From assembly GCA_000697055.1 (NCBI GenBank), contig JNDT01002355.1, positions 186,001 through 250,000 on the forward strand: a stretch of DNA of 64,000 nucleotides, given 5' to 3'. Below are positions 1-11,891 of the stretch, one piece after another. Numbering within the stretch: position 1 is the first letter of the stretch; every line of letters starts with the position of its first letter. Under the pieces are notes generated by a model. The model saw nothing but the letters and a program-made list of their open reading frames with translations. It did no database searches and was not told where the DNA came from. Source of the stretch: Saksenaea vasiformis B4078. Its lineage: Eukaryota > Mucoromycota > Mucoromycetes > Mucorales > Saksenaeaceae. The position numbers and the translations under genes are program-made.

Positions 1-31
1 GCTGACAATTTTGTTTTTTTTTTAATCTTAG

Positions 32-1715
32 CGGCCATATCTTCCGTTGCACAGTACTATGCTGGTCAAGTCAAACGGTCTCCTTATCGTGTGAGTTAAT
101 CACAATGGCTTCTGTATCGATTGAAATATTGACAAATGTGCACAGAGTATCCTCGATACAAATGTACCACCATCCACGGTAGAACCAGCACCACCTACAC
201 CAACTGTAGTCAAGACGATGCAACGGGAACTCGCCAAAGCTTCACAAGCAATCGGTCAAGTTCCATCTCGTGCAGCCTCTGTATCCGACTTTTCTGATAG
301 GGAATCAGATGACGAAAGTGAAATGGGTATGGGTGGTAAATCTGTAGCTAAACGACGGACGTCCATGGCACAGACTGGTGCTGAGCTGAGGAATGGATTT
401 ACACCGGACAGCAACAACTGGGCTCCAAACGCATCAGAAAGGTGAACGAAAAAGAACGTACGTTCTTCTTTGTGGCTGACAAGCATCTAGTAGTAGGCCT
501 ATGACGCCTCAATTCAGAGCGCTTGAGCCTAAGCTGTGCGAAGATTCCGACAGCATATCAGAACAACAAACGCCAACCCATAATCAACCATGGACGGATG
601 AGGAACAGGTAGAAATCTAATCGGAAGCAGGGGAACTGTCGCTTACACGTAGTATAGCGTCGATTGGAGGAGTTGCTGGAAATCTATCCAGATGAACCTG
701 TACAGGCTCAACGTTTCAACAAGATTTCGAAAGCACTAGGAACCCGTACAGCAAGACAGGTGGCCAGTCGCGTGCAAAAATACTTTATCAAGCTAGCAAA
801 ATTGGGGTTGCCTGTCCCCGGAAGAATCACGATTCCTGTAAGTAGCCGTAAATAACTAGTAGTGTTCATAATTCAACAGCCTTCTTGTTTGCCAAAGAGC
901 TCCCACGGAAGTAGTCAGGGCGGAAGAGCGAGAGGACGAGGGAACACCAAAGTATCTAAACCGAAAGTAAGAGGAACTGGACCGGCGATAGGACGGCCAA
1001 AACCTTCCATGAGAACGTCAGGCACTGGGTATAACGTCATGGTATCTGGGGGGATCACGAACACAAGGTATACATATATACATGCGTTGATCCTACGTTT
1101 CATGTGTTTTACACCGTAATTTATTTTTAGGATATCTGGTGCGCATTATTTAACCGCTCATGCCTCGCCGTCATTGCTCATGTCCGATGATGACGAAGAT
1201 ACGGACGTAAAAGAAATGATGCTGAAGGTCGCTAAACCGACAGCGAAAAAGGTAAGTTCAGTACATCCACGTTGCCCATATTAAATCCAGTTTAGATGGA
1301 TGTGAATGGGAGTGTGGATGGATTAGCGTCGGATGAAGGCATTGGTGAGGCGATACACGAAGGCTATGCGGTAAATCATTTATATCAGTTAGACGACACA
1401 AGTTACTCAACGTATTATGTGTAGTGCGATGGCTGTGGCTGCGAACCGATTGTGGGAGTGCGTTACAAGTGTACTGCATGCGATATTAGTGAAGAGGTTG
1501 ATCTTTGTAGTCGGTGCATGGCAATAGGCACATTTACAAATGGTAACGAGTTCATCTGTACAGACATCCATACTGAATGCTTTTATCTACCAGACCATCA
1601 TACATTAGACCATACATTTGAAGCTGTTCGGACCGCAAATCCACTTCCTTATTATGCCGACAATGACTATGCATCACCGGAATACTTGGGTGAATACAGT
1701 TATTTAGGCTTTTAA
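32..1715 (+). CDS. ZZZ3-like SANT/Myb and ZZ zinc-finger protein, 5' end outside window
   Basis: Probable chromatin or transcription factor. Read exons: 32-90, 146-441, 497-608, 658-837, 880-1067, 1131-1251, 1296-1370, 1425-1715; all junctions use GT-AG and keep frame. The first visible exon begins after an acceptor at 30-31, so the start codon lies upstream of the window. A SANT/Myb-type segment spans the 497-608 and 658-837 exons (PWTDEEQ, then a helix ending [16 protein letters not shown]). A basic Gly/Arg stretch and an acidic MSDDDEDTD patch follow. The last exon is a ZZ zinc finger (CDGCGC, YKCTACD, DLCSRC, then His residues). SANT plus ZZ in this order is the architecture of ZZZ3, a subunit of the animal ATAC histone acetyltransferase complex, and of similar fungal proteins. 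Complex membership here is inferred. Convergent with BUB1, 112 bp apart. Confidence 0.85.
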
Positions 1716-1827
1716 AGCTTCTTGTAAATTGTATATATACACTTATGTAATTCTTCATTGTTTTCCGCAAAAAGCATTTTAAAACAGAGCGTTCCTTAAC
1801 CATTTGATATAATTTTCATTGTGCTAC

Positions 1828-3830
1828 TTATCTGCGTTCGTTGATGGATGCCTGAAGTTGCAGGATCAACGTCTGTAGTCTGCGGCCTACTTTGGCATCG
1901 TTACACAAATACTGGTCAAAAGCATGAATGATGTGACCCATTTGTTGAGGCATAGGCATCGATTGGGGATTAAGCATGCAATGAAAGAACGAACGCCAGA
2001 TATCACATTGCCAGTAGCGTTTAAACGACTGCTTTAACACGTTTACATTGTTCTTCTGCACAGTGGCCATGGGTTGGCCAAATAACAACAAGTGGACCAT
2101 GGCAGCAATGTTCCAGTAGTCGATCATCCATGGTTCCCAGGACTTTTTCTGTTGTATTTGAGGTACATCGTTGTCTTCTGCTGGCCAGGTTGCCAAGAAC
2201 TGCGTGCCAGGTGGGAACAGGGAGAGATCAATGGCTCGACCGAAGTCAATCAATTTTAGATGCACTCGGACATGCTGCGCTGTGTCTGTTTGAAAAGTTA
2301 ACATAACATTGTCAAGTTTCAGATCGCCGTGAATGATGTCACACGAGTGAATGGCTAACACAGCCTGGCAGAGTTGCATTGCCAGTGTCATCGTGAGAGG
2401 TTCAGGCATCCAAGTAGCACCATGGATTCGCCGTTGGATATTCAATGCGTCCAAGAGTGTTCCTCGGCTGAGGTACTCCAGTACCATAAAACTGCTATCC
2501 TGGTACACATAGCAGTCTTTGACGCCAACAACCAATGCAGGATCTTTTATGTCTACTGCCAGTCGCTTCAGGACGTAGTATTCCCAGAGATTAGCAGGTG
2601 CTTCAATTTTCATTGCGCACAGCTGCTTTTGTTGTTGTCGATGTGTGTATTGAATCAGGTACAGACGAGCCATGCCGCCTTCACCGAGTTTACCAAGTAC
2701 ATGAAATTGAAACTGATCCAACGTTACTGGATTTTTGATAGCAGCTGCAGCATGCGTTGCAAGTCGTTCGATGCGTGTCCGGATGCTTTTGGATTGCTGG
2801 AGCGCGAGATCTCGATAGACTGGCATGGATCGGCCTTTGATGGCTAGTTTCTCCTGGATTAACTCGGGGTGGAGCGGAACAGGAACAATGAGAGGGACTT
2901 GGTCGTGTGCCACTGAGGTTACACCAGGGACGGAATGAAACGCCGGTGTGAGCCGAGCTGGCTTCTTCTCTTTCTGTTTTTTCACCGGCGGCAGCGGATG
3001 GAATTCTCTGTAATTGTATCGCTTCATTCTCAGTTCTTCGAAGGAAGTCTCTTGTTTAAAGCGGTAGCATTCTTGTAACAAGGCCACACGTGCACCATGC
3101 GCGATGCGCGTATCTATCCATGCGAGTATGTCTGGAACAGGCAAATGCACCGGCAGCTCATCACCTAGGTCATCGGCATCTACACCTATGGATGAAACAA
3201 ATGTGCCTTTTTCTTTTTGTTACCACTGCATTCAGATTTGTTCTCGACTAGATACTCGGTAGTCGACTCTTGTGTTGCAGACGAACGGGCCCACCATGCT
3301 GGGTCCTTCTGAGTTTGTATCGCTTGCTGCATAAGACGAAGTCGCTCTGTAGGCCTTGCACCTTTGCTAAGACCCAGTTGCACTATTTTTTTTGCTTCTT
3401 GCACACTAACCTCACCATTGTCTATCAGTAGCGTCTTTGTCTGCGCAATTTTTTTTTCTTTTTTCTTTTTTTACCTGTGTCTTTTCATGTGACATCGTGC
3501 CAGTTCTTCGTAAAAGCTTGCTACATATTCACCAATACGTTTTTCTTGTAACCATGTATATATATGCAAGGGATGTTTCATCAATGAAGCATGCATTATC
3601 CAGAGTTTTACATAACGCGGGTCATTTTTGTAGCGTGGATCTTCCTGAAAGGTTGAAGTTGCTTCCTGGAGTGCACTTATGAGCCGATAATCCAGTAGAT
3701 GAGCAGCAATCATATGAGCAATACGATCCTCATGCACACGTAAGGGATCATCATCATCATTCACTTCCCCACGTTTGTTACTAATTGTTGTTTTCTGTTT
3801 ATACCGAAACTTGTTCCGTGGAAGAAACAT
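1828..3830 (-). CDS. BUB1: Spindle checkpoint kinase BUB1, compact form
   Basis: Kinetochore kinase of the mitotic checkpoint. Three exons: 3830-3475, 3405-3224, 3179-1828, giving about 629 residues. The exon 1/2 junction was chosen because acceptor GTTAG at 3406-3410 restores the Mad3/BUB1 TPR-like domain (EDPRYKNDPRYVKLW, then YEELAR, then VQLGLSKGARPTERL) in frame; other acceptors hit stops. The C-terminal kinase has a glycine loop (LGEGGMARLYL), the ATP lysine (CAMKIE), a catalytic loop written HGDLKLDN (HGD instead of HRD, as usual for BUB1) and DFG (LIDFGRAIDL). Yeast and human BUB1 exceed 1000 residues; here the linker between the TPR region and the kinase is very short and I see no KEN box. 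Start is the first ATG of exon 1 at 3830. Confidence 0.9.
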
Positions 3831-3957
3831 GGTTAGATTGTAAACAAAAAGTCACAGATTGTGGTTTATTTTATGCAAACGAAAAAAGGAGGTATTGGGA
3901 ATCGATTGAATGAATTGAAATGAAATGCAACGGATGACAGGGAGATTTTGTGGTTAT

Positions 3958-4233
3958 TTAGTAGTGGTGGTGTTGATTTGAGTGTTCAAGGTCTTGATAA
4001 CCGGTCATTCCGTCCCAATTACCCAACGTCAGGTCTTCAGAAGTACTTGAAGCAGTGTCTTCCGTATGTGTACTTGATTCAGATGGTCTTCGCTTTTGAG
4101 CCAACAGTTTAGAGAATTCGCTCCAGGGTAGATCCATGAAACTTGAGTTCTTTGGAGTAGCAACACTTGGATCTTCACTGATCAGATTGGGAACAGTCTT
4201 GATATGTTGGAGAAGCTTGTAACCAGGATCCAT
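3958..4233 (-). CDS. Small hypothetical protein, 91 residues
   Basis: Single exon with no recognised domain; the C-terminus ends in a His/Gln-rich stretch (HSNQHHHY). The open frame extends upstream to 4323, but the start at 4233 (MDPGYKLLQHIK) is preferred because a TATA box lies about 60 nt upstream, inside that extension, and the leader CAAAAAAA(ATG) looks like a fungal start context. Polar, Ser/Thr-rich middle. Function unknown; a strong promoter suggests it is expressed, perhaps condition-dependently. Confidence 0.55.
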   Translation of the reverse strand: MDPGYKLLQHIKTVPNLISEDPSVATPKNSSFMDLPWSEFSKLLAQKRRPSESSTHTEDTASSTSEDLTLGNWDGMTGYQDLEHSNQHHHY

Positions 4234-4294
4234 TTTTTTTGATTTCTTTGTCTTGTAGTTGTGTGAAAAAATGATCAGCAAAAAGAGACCCGAG

Positions 4295-4302
4295 TATTTA
4301 TA
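4295..4302 (-). promoter_or_regulatory. TATA box of the 91-residue gene
   Basis: TATAAATA on the minus strand about 62 nt upstream of the proposed ATG at 4233, in an otherwise mixed-composition stretch. It decides the start choice for the gene. Confidence 0.55.
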
Positions 4303-4329
4303 CCAAGACGATCCGTGAGACATTTACTG

Positions 4330-6813
4330 CATTTGGACTGGGTCCCCCACGATACGGCAGAACGTGGTCGGAGTGGTGCCTATTTTTAACTCCCCGAAAA
4401 AAAAAGGAGGATGGTTTCGGACACTGCGCAATTTTTTCGGGCGGGAAAGCTATACAATTATCGCAGTTTGATTTCGGATGATTAGCCCAAGGAACAGCAA
4501 ATAGATCATAGTTGAATACATGAATTTGTGGTAACGCTATAGATAAATGAGGTTGTTGTTTTGTTGTTGTTGTGTTATTCACGGTTCGATATGAGACTGA
4601 CCGTTTAACATCTATCCGCAAACAGAGCGCAAGAGAGAGAGAGAGAGAAAGAGGAAAAGAGTCCATCAGGATATGTATAGTATCAGCTGCTTTTGCAGTT
4701 TTTGCGGGTCCAGAAAAGTGAAAACAATCTACAAAGAATACAGAATGATATGTTGTATACCTGCTGTGAAACCATCATGATGAACCCCCTACGGCGCTTC
4801 ATGTTTGACTGAATTGATGAACTGAAAATGGCCCTATTTCTTAAAAAGTACAGACGCACCTGTCACTTTTCTGGAACCAAAGGTGCCTATTTGTTTTACA
4901 ACCGCGGGTGCGCTGAACCGCTATAATGTCTCAAATATCAATACACTGAAACTGAACTACCATACGCACACACTTTGAGACGGATAGAATGATTGTTACA
5001 ATGGCAAGTAATCGGTTGTGTTTCGCATGTTTCAGTTTATGGTATAGGCTCTGTGGAGCACAGCAAGATAACAGAGAGGCCTTTTCACTCTTATTGTTTG
5101 TTATTCTAAGAGGTCGGTTTCGGTAGCACAAACAACAAAGAAGATTTGTGCCATTTAACATGGATGATAATAGTGGTTGGAGAACGGATAGTCGTGTCAT
5201 CCTTAGTTGGATGTATTGGACCATGATTTTTTCTTCCACGGAATGATGGAGGCGGGAACCGGAGAGGTTGCAGCGTCGTTCGGCCACTGAGTCACGCTGA
5301 CTGTGTGCACATGTTCAAATCGGTCAGAATCACCGACCAGCGACAAATTCATTACGTCGATTTCGATGATTGTCGGAGTATCCGTTTTTCAGAGAAGTAT
5401 CGACGGATAAAAAAAGAAATAGTCGACAATAAAGGGCTTGTGTCAAGTGTTAACTTCTGAGCAAATCCTATAATCAAATGAAATCCGTGGATGTGATTGT
5501 GACCATATGAACAATCCGCGGAAAGGAACTGCGGGTCTGGACAAAACCTTGGGAAAACTTGTGTCCATGATGGGTCGGAGCTGGCCCCCTATTTTCAATG
5601 TTTTTTTTTTTTTCAGGACCAAATTTCTAGCCTTCCTTTTTTAAAGACTCAGCCAATCAAAAAGCGGAACTTCACACTCCAGAAAACAAAAGATAGCCTA
5701 GTTGATGTAGTGCTTCCACTACCCTTTGCGCCGCTTGAAGCTTAGCTTATGTCAACGAGAAACAAGATGAATGATTATGATAAACGTTGACAAAAAGAAA
5801 AATGATGTAACGATATCCATATGAGTAACCTCCGCGGCGGATGCTGGTTATCTCAAGTAGTTCAGCGTCCATTGTATTGATACGACGTCATTCCTTACTG
5901 ATGAGAGGAATTGAAGAGATCCGTATCACAATCTCGGCCACGTGTATGAATCGAAGATACTTTAGGTACTGATATCTTCCTGGGGAATATCCATTTAGGC
6001 CGTTCCACAGTAAAAGGAGGTGAGATTCATGCAGTTTTACTGGCACCACTGAGTACATATCCTGCTTGCTGCGGTCGAAAAGCTGCCAAAGTCACATTAA
6101 GTTTCAATGGTGTCAGCTTCACTTGAAATGGTCCCTGCGCCGGTCTGTAGTTTAATTTTGGGTAATTGAAAAAGAATCATGCGGAGAACTTTGCCGAAGA
6201 TTGAACAAACAGTGAATGATGCTAAAATGGAGTAAGCTTTCTTAATTTGTAATCTGCAACATTTAGGACTTCAAAATCAGTTTCTAGTCCCTAATTCGTT
6301 GATACGATATCGTTGCGGGCGAACTCATTATATCATCACAGCATGTTATGGGAAGGCTGTGGATGTGCAGTCAATTGCGTCCGCTAAGATATTGATGGAT
6401 GCACGGTTGTTGCATGTTTATTTGCCATCGTTGAAGAGCGAAAGTGTAAATAGCTTCATGATCACGGCATCGCATACCAGTTAGATGACACGGTATGATA
6501 TCCTTTGACAATGTTAAGGCTAGGTTCTCACATTTTGGAGAACTGTCTGACATAGCAACAGCACGCCCAATCATTTAAACTGGTAGCTACGTGCTTCTCT
6601 TGCTCGTCAGTTGCAATAACCCTATCCGCTAGAACAATCAGTAGGATGATCGACTATGTCATCTCTGGTATGAAAAAGGACTGGGATCTTGCACCACCAA
6701 TATCGTGTCAGAGGTATTGTAAACCCAATTCCCATTAGAAAAGCAAAGAAAATACAACGTTATTGTTACAGTTATACACGAAAGGAAAACGTAAAAGCAG
6801 TCGAACAAAGATC
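4330..6813. other. Gene-poor stretch with simple repeats
   Basis: No coding region could be supported. Contains a GTT-rich tract (about 4553-4572) and a GA-rich tract (about 4632-4658). An open frame at 4931-5287 (-) of 118 codons has no recognisable domain, no clear splice partners and low-complexity composition, so it is not called. Confidence 0.5.
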
Positions 6814-9144
6814 TTATGCGTCGTCAGGCTCGAAAATCAATCGATAATTTTCTAAAATGGTTTGAACTACTCTAACTTGCCACTGCGTGTCCGCTAACCG
6901 TTGAGTATCTTGTGTACTCAATGCAGATAGGTTGAACTGACTGTCATTTTCGTTACCCATTAAAGTCAATCCAAATATAGTTGCCAAGTTGGCTGCTCCC
7001 ATCTTATTATATCGCTGATTCTGTTGTACTCTATCATACACAGTAAGCCATTAATAAGGCGATGGGAAAGGTGAAATACGTACTTGTCTAAATGACACAT
7101 GAAAAATTTGAGAGAAGCATAGTTTGCGTCCGGAAGATCATTAATCACTGTATGCAGACCTAGGACGCGCATCCGATCATCTTCAATCTCTATCATAAAA
7201 AATACCGCGTGTTATAGCGATTACATCATCATGGTTGTGTGTCTTACTTGCTGCATTCAAAAAGTGTTTGTACATGGATGTAGGGAATAATGGGTCTGGC
7301 AACTCGCGGAACCATAGTTTCAGTAACCCAGTGATATTATTGATATCCGAGATATTTTCCTCAGCATGGAGGTTGACGTTGCGGCAGTCTATCAGAAATT
7401 AGTACATATCAGCGATTTCAGAATATACATACCGCGATCAAAAGCAGCTTTAAGCTTTTGAATTTGTGTGTTGGTCCCGGAAAGACGATAGATGCCTGCC
7501 GTGTTAAGACCATACGTTTCCACCGCTTCCGTACACTTTTTAAGGAATAAGGGCACCTCGGTGCGGTCACGCTCCATCAATTCAGTCAAGCTGACACCGA
7601 ATACAGGGTATGGATTAAGTACATGGAGCGCTGTAGGAGACTGATACCAAATTAGCAGTATTGATTATACAACGTTTACATACCATACTGTACTCTTTGT
7701 AAGGAATCTCATTTTTTTGGACCCGTCCGACACGATCACTGTAGGAACGGATGAATTCGCTCGTATCTGCTTCCATATTAATTTTCTCTGTCAACGAACG
7801 AATGCCCAGGCCTGTTTTGGAAATGGTCAACAGCATTAAATTATCATGAATGGATATTACCATCATCGTTATCTAAAGCAATGCCATCTGCCATTACTGC
7901 CTGCTCAAAGATATAGGCATAACGTGCAAGCTGATAACGTAATGCAACGCAGCATTCATCGCCCACAGCTTTCAAACCCTGTTGTATGCCACGTTACTTA
8001 CCAATCCTATTTTGAGACAGTCTTACCTACCGTTAGAATATTAGGTAAGTGGTTCTGGAAATATTGCTGGCGTGACAGATTGGTAGCTTGAAGTTGTTGT
8101 CTGTAATTCTGGTCTGCAAGAGTCGCCTTGGCCCGCGCTTCTTCTTCTGCTTTGTCCAACTAGAATACTGACATTCAGAAATAATCGGATTATGCTTTGT
8201 GCACAAACCTGAGCTTGGGTCTTATTATTCTTGAAAAATCCTTTCTTAGGAATGTGTACAGTTTCGCCGTTCTTTTGCAATATCGCGCGCTCCCATTCTT
8301 CACTGGACATCTCGTATTTTTGCTTACACTGAAAAAATAATGTCCAGCTTGTCCGTCTCGCAACGTTCTATCGTTTACCTTTCCCAAAGTAACTTCTGCA
8401 TCGCCAAGCGCCTTTTCGTGCTTTAGGCCCATTTCTTTTGCCTGCAGAAAAGTAGAAATGCGTCATCAATGGGCACAGGTATGCGTCATGATCATACCTG
8501 TTTTCTGCCCTTTTCGGTATCCTTAAACAGAAGTTGCAGATCATCAGCTACTTCGGTAATGTCTCCGGCAAACTTTATGCGTTGCTCTCCAATCGTTTCA
8601 TGTACTTTGAGTATCGATGTCCAAGCATCGCCATACGTGCTGACGATGGAAAATCAGTCAGCATCACAACGACACGTAAACACCATTTTCGATTTTTTTT
8701 TCATTTTACCCTGATCGTGGGTGTGCCTTATCAAATGCTTCTGCCATTGATTGCGATAGCTTTGCCATTTGTTTTCCATATTCTTCTTCAATAGCTGCAC
8801 GCTTCTTAAGAAAAGTTACGGCGTCCTTTTTATCCACGCGTAAGAAAAGAAAAGGATAACAAAGTACCACTCCCATATTACCTTGGCAGCCAACATATCC
8901 TGTTTTACTTTGTCAAGAAGACATTGAAAACCACCCTATTCCAGTTTGTGTTCCTTAGTTCGTGCCATCATATAAGCATAACTATGGCATCAAAATACAC
9001 TACATCCAGATCCGTCAACTGGGTGATGACATTTGTTTCATGGGTATCCGATTTTGTAAAGTCGCTTCCGCTAGTGCCCAAGTTTTTCCCATCGTTTTCA
9101 AAACTAGCATCGCTAGCTGTTGATTGTTCATTCCTTGTCATCAT
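6814..9144 (-). CDS. F-BAR and RhoGAP domain protein (Rgd1/Rga7-like)
   Basis: GTPase-activating protein for Rho-family GTPases that binds curved membrane, acting in polarity, septation or endocytosis in fungi. The ATG at 9144 (MTRNEQSTASDASF) is followed by many exons. The F-BAR region reads GGFQCLLDKVKQDM, then AVTFLKKRAAIEEEYGKQM, then IKFAGDITEVADDLQ, CKQKYEMSSEEWERA and QQYFQNHLPN. The RhoGAP domain begins FGVSLTELMERD and has the arginine finger (GIYRLSG), then LPDPLFPTSMYKHFL and NKMGAANLATIFG, ending near the stop at 6814. Introns are 45-70 nt; several donor/acceptor pairs were read directly (for example CAG|GTATGATC...CTGCAG near 8500-8440). The domain pair matches budding yeast Rgd1 and fission yeast Rga7/Rga8. 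No SH3 domain is seen. Confidence 0.88.
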
Positions 9145-9601
9145 TTTCGATATGAATCATAGAGAAGAAAAAAAAATCCAAAATAGGTCGCACTAACATT
9201 TTCCCAGTTTTAAACCATATTTGGACAGAGAAAAATACACGTCTGCGTGTTCATCCATAGATAGAAACTTATAACGCGGTACTTGTGAAGAAATTCATCA
9301 AATAAGGCATTGGTATCAATATAGATGACTTCTCCACTTCAAACAGACATACTATGTAAGGAGCCTGTAAAAGAACGTGTAAATTATGCTCTCCATTCGG
9401 TGAAGGATGCCCTGTTTTGATATCAACAGGTACGAGCCATTATAGAAACTATCCCCTGTCTGATAACTGACGAATTAGATGTATCCGTATTTAACCTTAA
9501 CATTATCGTTACCAATAGCTTACTGAAACTTCTACAAGATATGAATCCATGACCTTGTCAATGGATTACATCTGCGATTTCCCTCCTCTTCTTCTTTCTT
9601 T

Positions 9602-9642
<41 letters not shown>

Positions 9643-10194
9643 AAGCTCAACCCTTCCTGATAAGTGTTTATTCCGCATCATACTATCAGCGCATTAGAAT
9701 TTGCGCTATCTTTCTCCTCGTCTTATACATCATATTCTTTCTTATCACACAAGATCATGTTATTGGTTGGTACATTTTGTCAGTTTTATCATTTAACTTT
9801 TTATTTCATTCAGGGCATTTTGTTGCTTGCAATACTACTGTGCAAAACACATCCATCCCGTCTCAACCTAACTATGTCTATCGACTGTGTCGCTGGCACG
9901 CATCCGATTGGAACGTTAAAAAAGAACGGACCTACCACGAGTATACAAACTTTCAGCAGCGTAGAACAGTGATAAGATCATTATTCTCTGAAGTGCAGGA
10001 CGTCTACAAGCCATGCCAAAGGACGTTTATTTCCAAAATAACCACATAGCTGTAAATGAGCCCGGTCAAAAGTGAAGACCAGAGGAACTGTCCCAGGCTA
10101 CACAGCCATATGTACAGAAGAAGCATTCATCCACTAGTTTTCTTCGCATCTTCTTCCACGTGCGAACTCTAGGTGTCTGGTTTGTTTTATACTT
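9145..10194. other. Intergenic region with a long T tract
   Basis: A run of about 32 thymines occupies roughly 9607-9638 after CTTTCTTTCC. The open frame crossing it (9549-10049, +) encodes polyphenylalanine and hydrophobic low-complexity sequence and is probably non-coding. No other gene is seen. Confidence 0.5.
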
Positions 10195-11038
10195 TCAACA
10201 CGACGATCTATAGTAGGCATTGGCATCAATGTAGGACTTCAGACCACCGACGTCGATACGACCAGAAATCGGATAGGTTGCGATGTCGAACCTTGGATAC
10301 AGGTACGCCAAAAATTTGCCTGTGGCGTCAAAGTCTTCCTTCGGTGCATTCCGGGCTTTGCACTCCTCCACAAACTCGGGGATCAATTTCAGGGCACGGC
10401 GATGGAACAAATAGAAACATGGGCATGCGAACCGTGATGCAGTCTCTGATGGATCGGGCTTTTCGAGGAAACTCGTGATAATACCTTGATCGTTCGTCTC
10501 CACAATACCGAACTTGTGCACATTCTCGTCGGGGACTTGATAAGTAGTGACCAAGCAAGTATTGCGCTCTCCATTAAGAAACTTGCCTAAATCGAAGTCC
10601 TTAAGGAACAATGTATCACCACCGATGACGAGCACATCGTCTGTCAGCTGAAAATGAGAAATTCCAAACGCAATATCTGGCACTGCCCCGAGACGTGTTT
10701 CATTCGTTGTCGTGCCATCGCTCACGATATTCTCCGGCGGAAAGGCATGACGATCAGCCCAGGCACGGAATGCATCGTAACAGCTAGCATTGGTGACAAT
10801 ATGTATGTCTCTCTCCGAGATGTTATGAGATTTAAGTAGCTCAAGCCAATGAGTGATGAGCGCATCGCGTTCGCCTACAGGTAACAAAGCCTTGGGAACT
10901 CCCAACAGATGACGGTATTCAAACGACTGTTGCAAATCTCGTTGAAGGCGTGTTCCATAGCCAGCACCTAGAATAAGAACTGAAAAGGTCCTAGTTTATT
11001 ACTGACGTTGTTTCGGTCTGCGTACCTTTGATTACCAT
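10195..11038 (-). CDS. Small nucleotidyltransferase-fold protein (sugar-1-phosphate nucleotidyltransferase-like)
   Basis: Two exons: a 13-nt first exon 11038-11026 (MVIK plus one base) and 10979-10195, giving 265 residues. The N-terminus reads VLILGAGYGTRL, then GVPKALLPVG, the nucleotide-binding signature of NTP-transferases such as GDP-mannose or UDP-glucose pyrophosphorylases. Later motifs: VIGGDTLFL (metal-binding Asp), FGIVETNDQGIITSFLEKP and DVGGLKSYIDAN. The usual GxGTRLxPxT is altered: there is no proline or threonine after the arginine-leucine, and an insertion (QRDLQQSFEYRH) precedes GVPK. There is no C-terminal left-handed beta-helix, so it is shorter than GDP-mannose pyrophosphorylase (about 360 residues). 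Substrate cannot be assigned. Confidence 0.8.
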
Positions 11039-11891
11039 TCCAAACAAGCGAAATCTAAAAAAGGATACTCCACGTATAAAATCCGTTACCTGTGTGGCAC
11101 CCGCGCCAATATGAATCCAGTTTAGCTTGCGAGAATCTAGACACTTCAACTACCGCTGTGGCATTACTAACGATTCTGACACATTTGATTGCTACAGAGA
11201 CTGAGTAATACCAAGGACAGAACGTTTCAATAGACCAAACGCATCCTCTATATGAATATTTATGCACATTATTTGTCAAACTAGTCCACTGCCCAGAATT
11301 GCGCACTGCTACTTGTATCCACTAGTTCGTGAGATACCGTCGTCTGGCCTATGACTCCGTGTAGTATCCGTTTGCAGAGACCATTTATTGGCAAACAGTT
11401 ACTGAACTAGAAGGGTTCATGAAACTCAGTCAAAGTCATGCTCGGTCACTGGGGTGCACTCTACGGAATGAATTCATGGCATGCCACTGGTACACCTGTG
11501 TTGGATGCGGAGATACAAGATTGTAAGTTAGGCCTGGTGCTTCAAACGTGGACGACAGCAAAAGGGTCCTTTTTTGCCCGCAAAGTATAATATCACAATT
11601 CTCTTGTAATATAATTCCGTTGTTCGGTGACAATGTTTAGTGCTTTTGAGAAGACAAATGGTTGGGTTTATTCCAGCTCAAGGTGCAATAACAGGTGGAG
11701 AAGACTAAACCAAATGGGGAATTTGGGACTTAATTTGGTAATTTGAAAAGTCTCCGGAGAAAAAAAGGGCGTCCTTCCTTCCCCCACAATTTCCCGCTAT
11801 AATCGTTTAAAACGCCGCCTTGTCTTTAAAGATGGCTCGCTTTTCTTTTCCCAACCCTCATTCACTCTCGCTATTCTCCTCATTGTAAACC
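11039..11891. other. Intergenic, promoter side of the dehydrogenase gene
   Basis: No gene could be supported. Pyrimidine-rich sequence just upstream of 11892 (CTCACTCTCGCTATTCTCC-like) is typical of fungal promoters and leaders. Confidence 0.4.

Noticed and set aside
4931..5287. 118-codon open frame on the minus strand
   Set aside because: No recognisable motif, no neighbouring exons; cysteine-rich composition looks random.
9549..10049. 166-codon open frame through a T tract
   Set aside because: Polyphenylalanine and low-complexity hydrophobic sequence created by a 32-T run; no promoter, splice or domain support.
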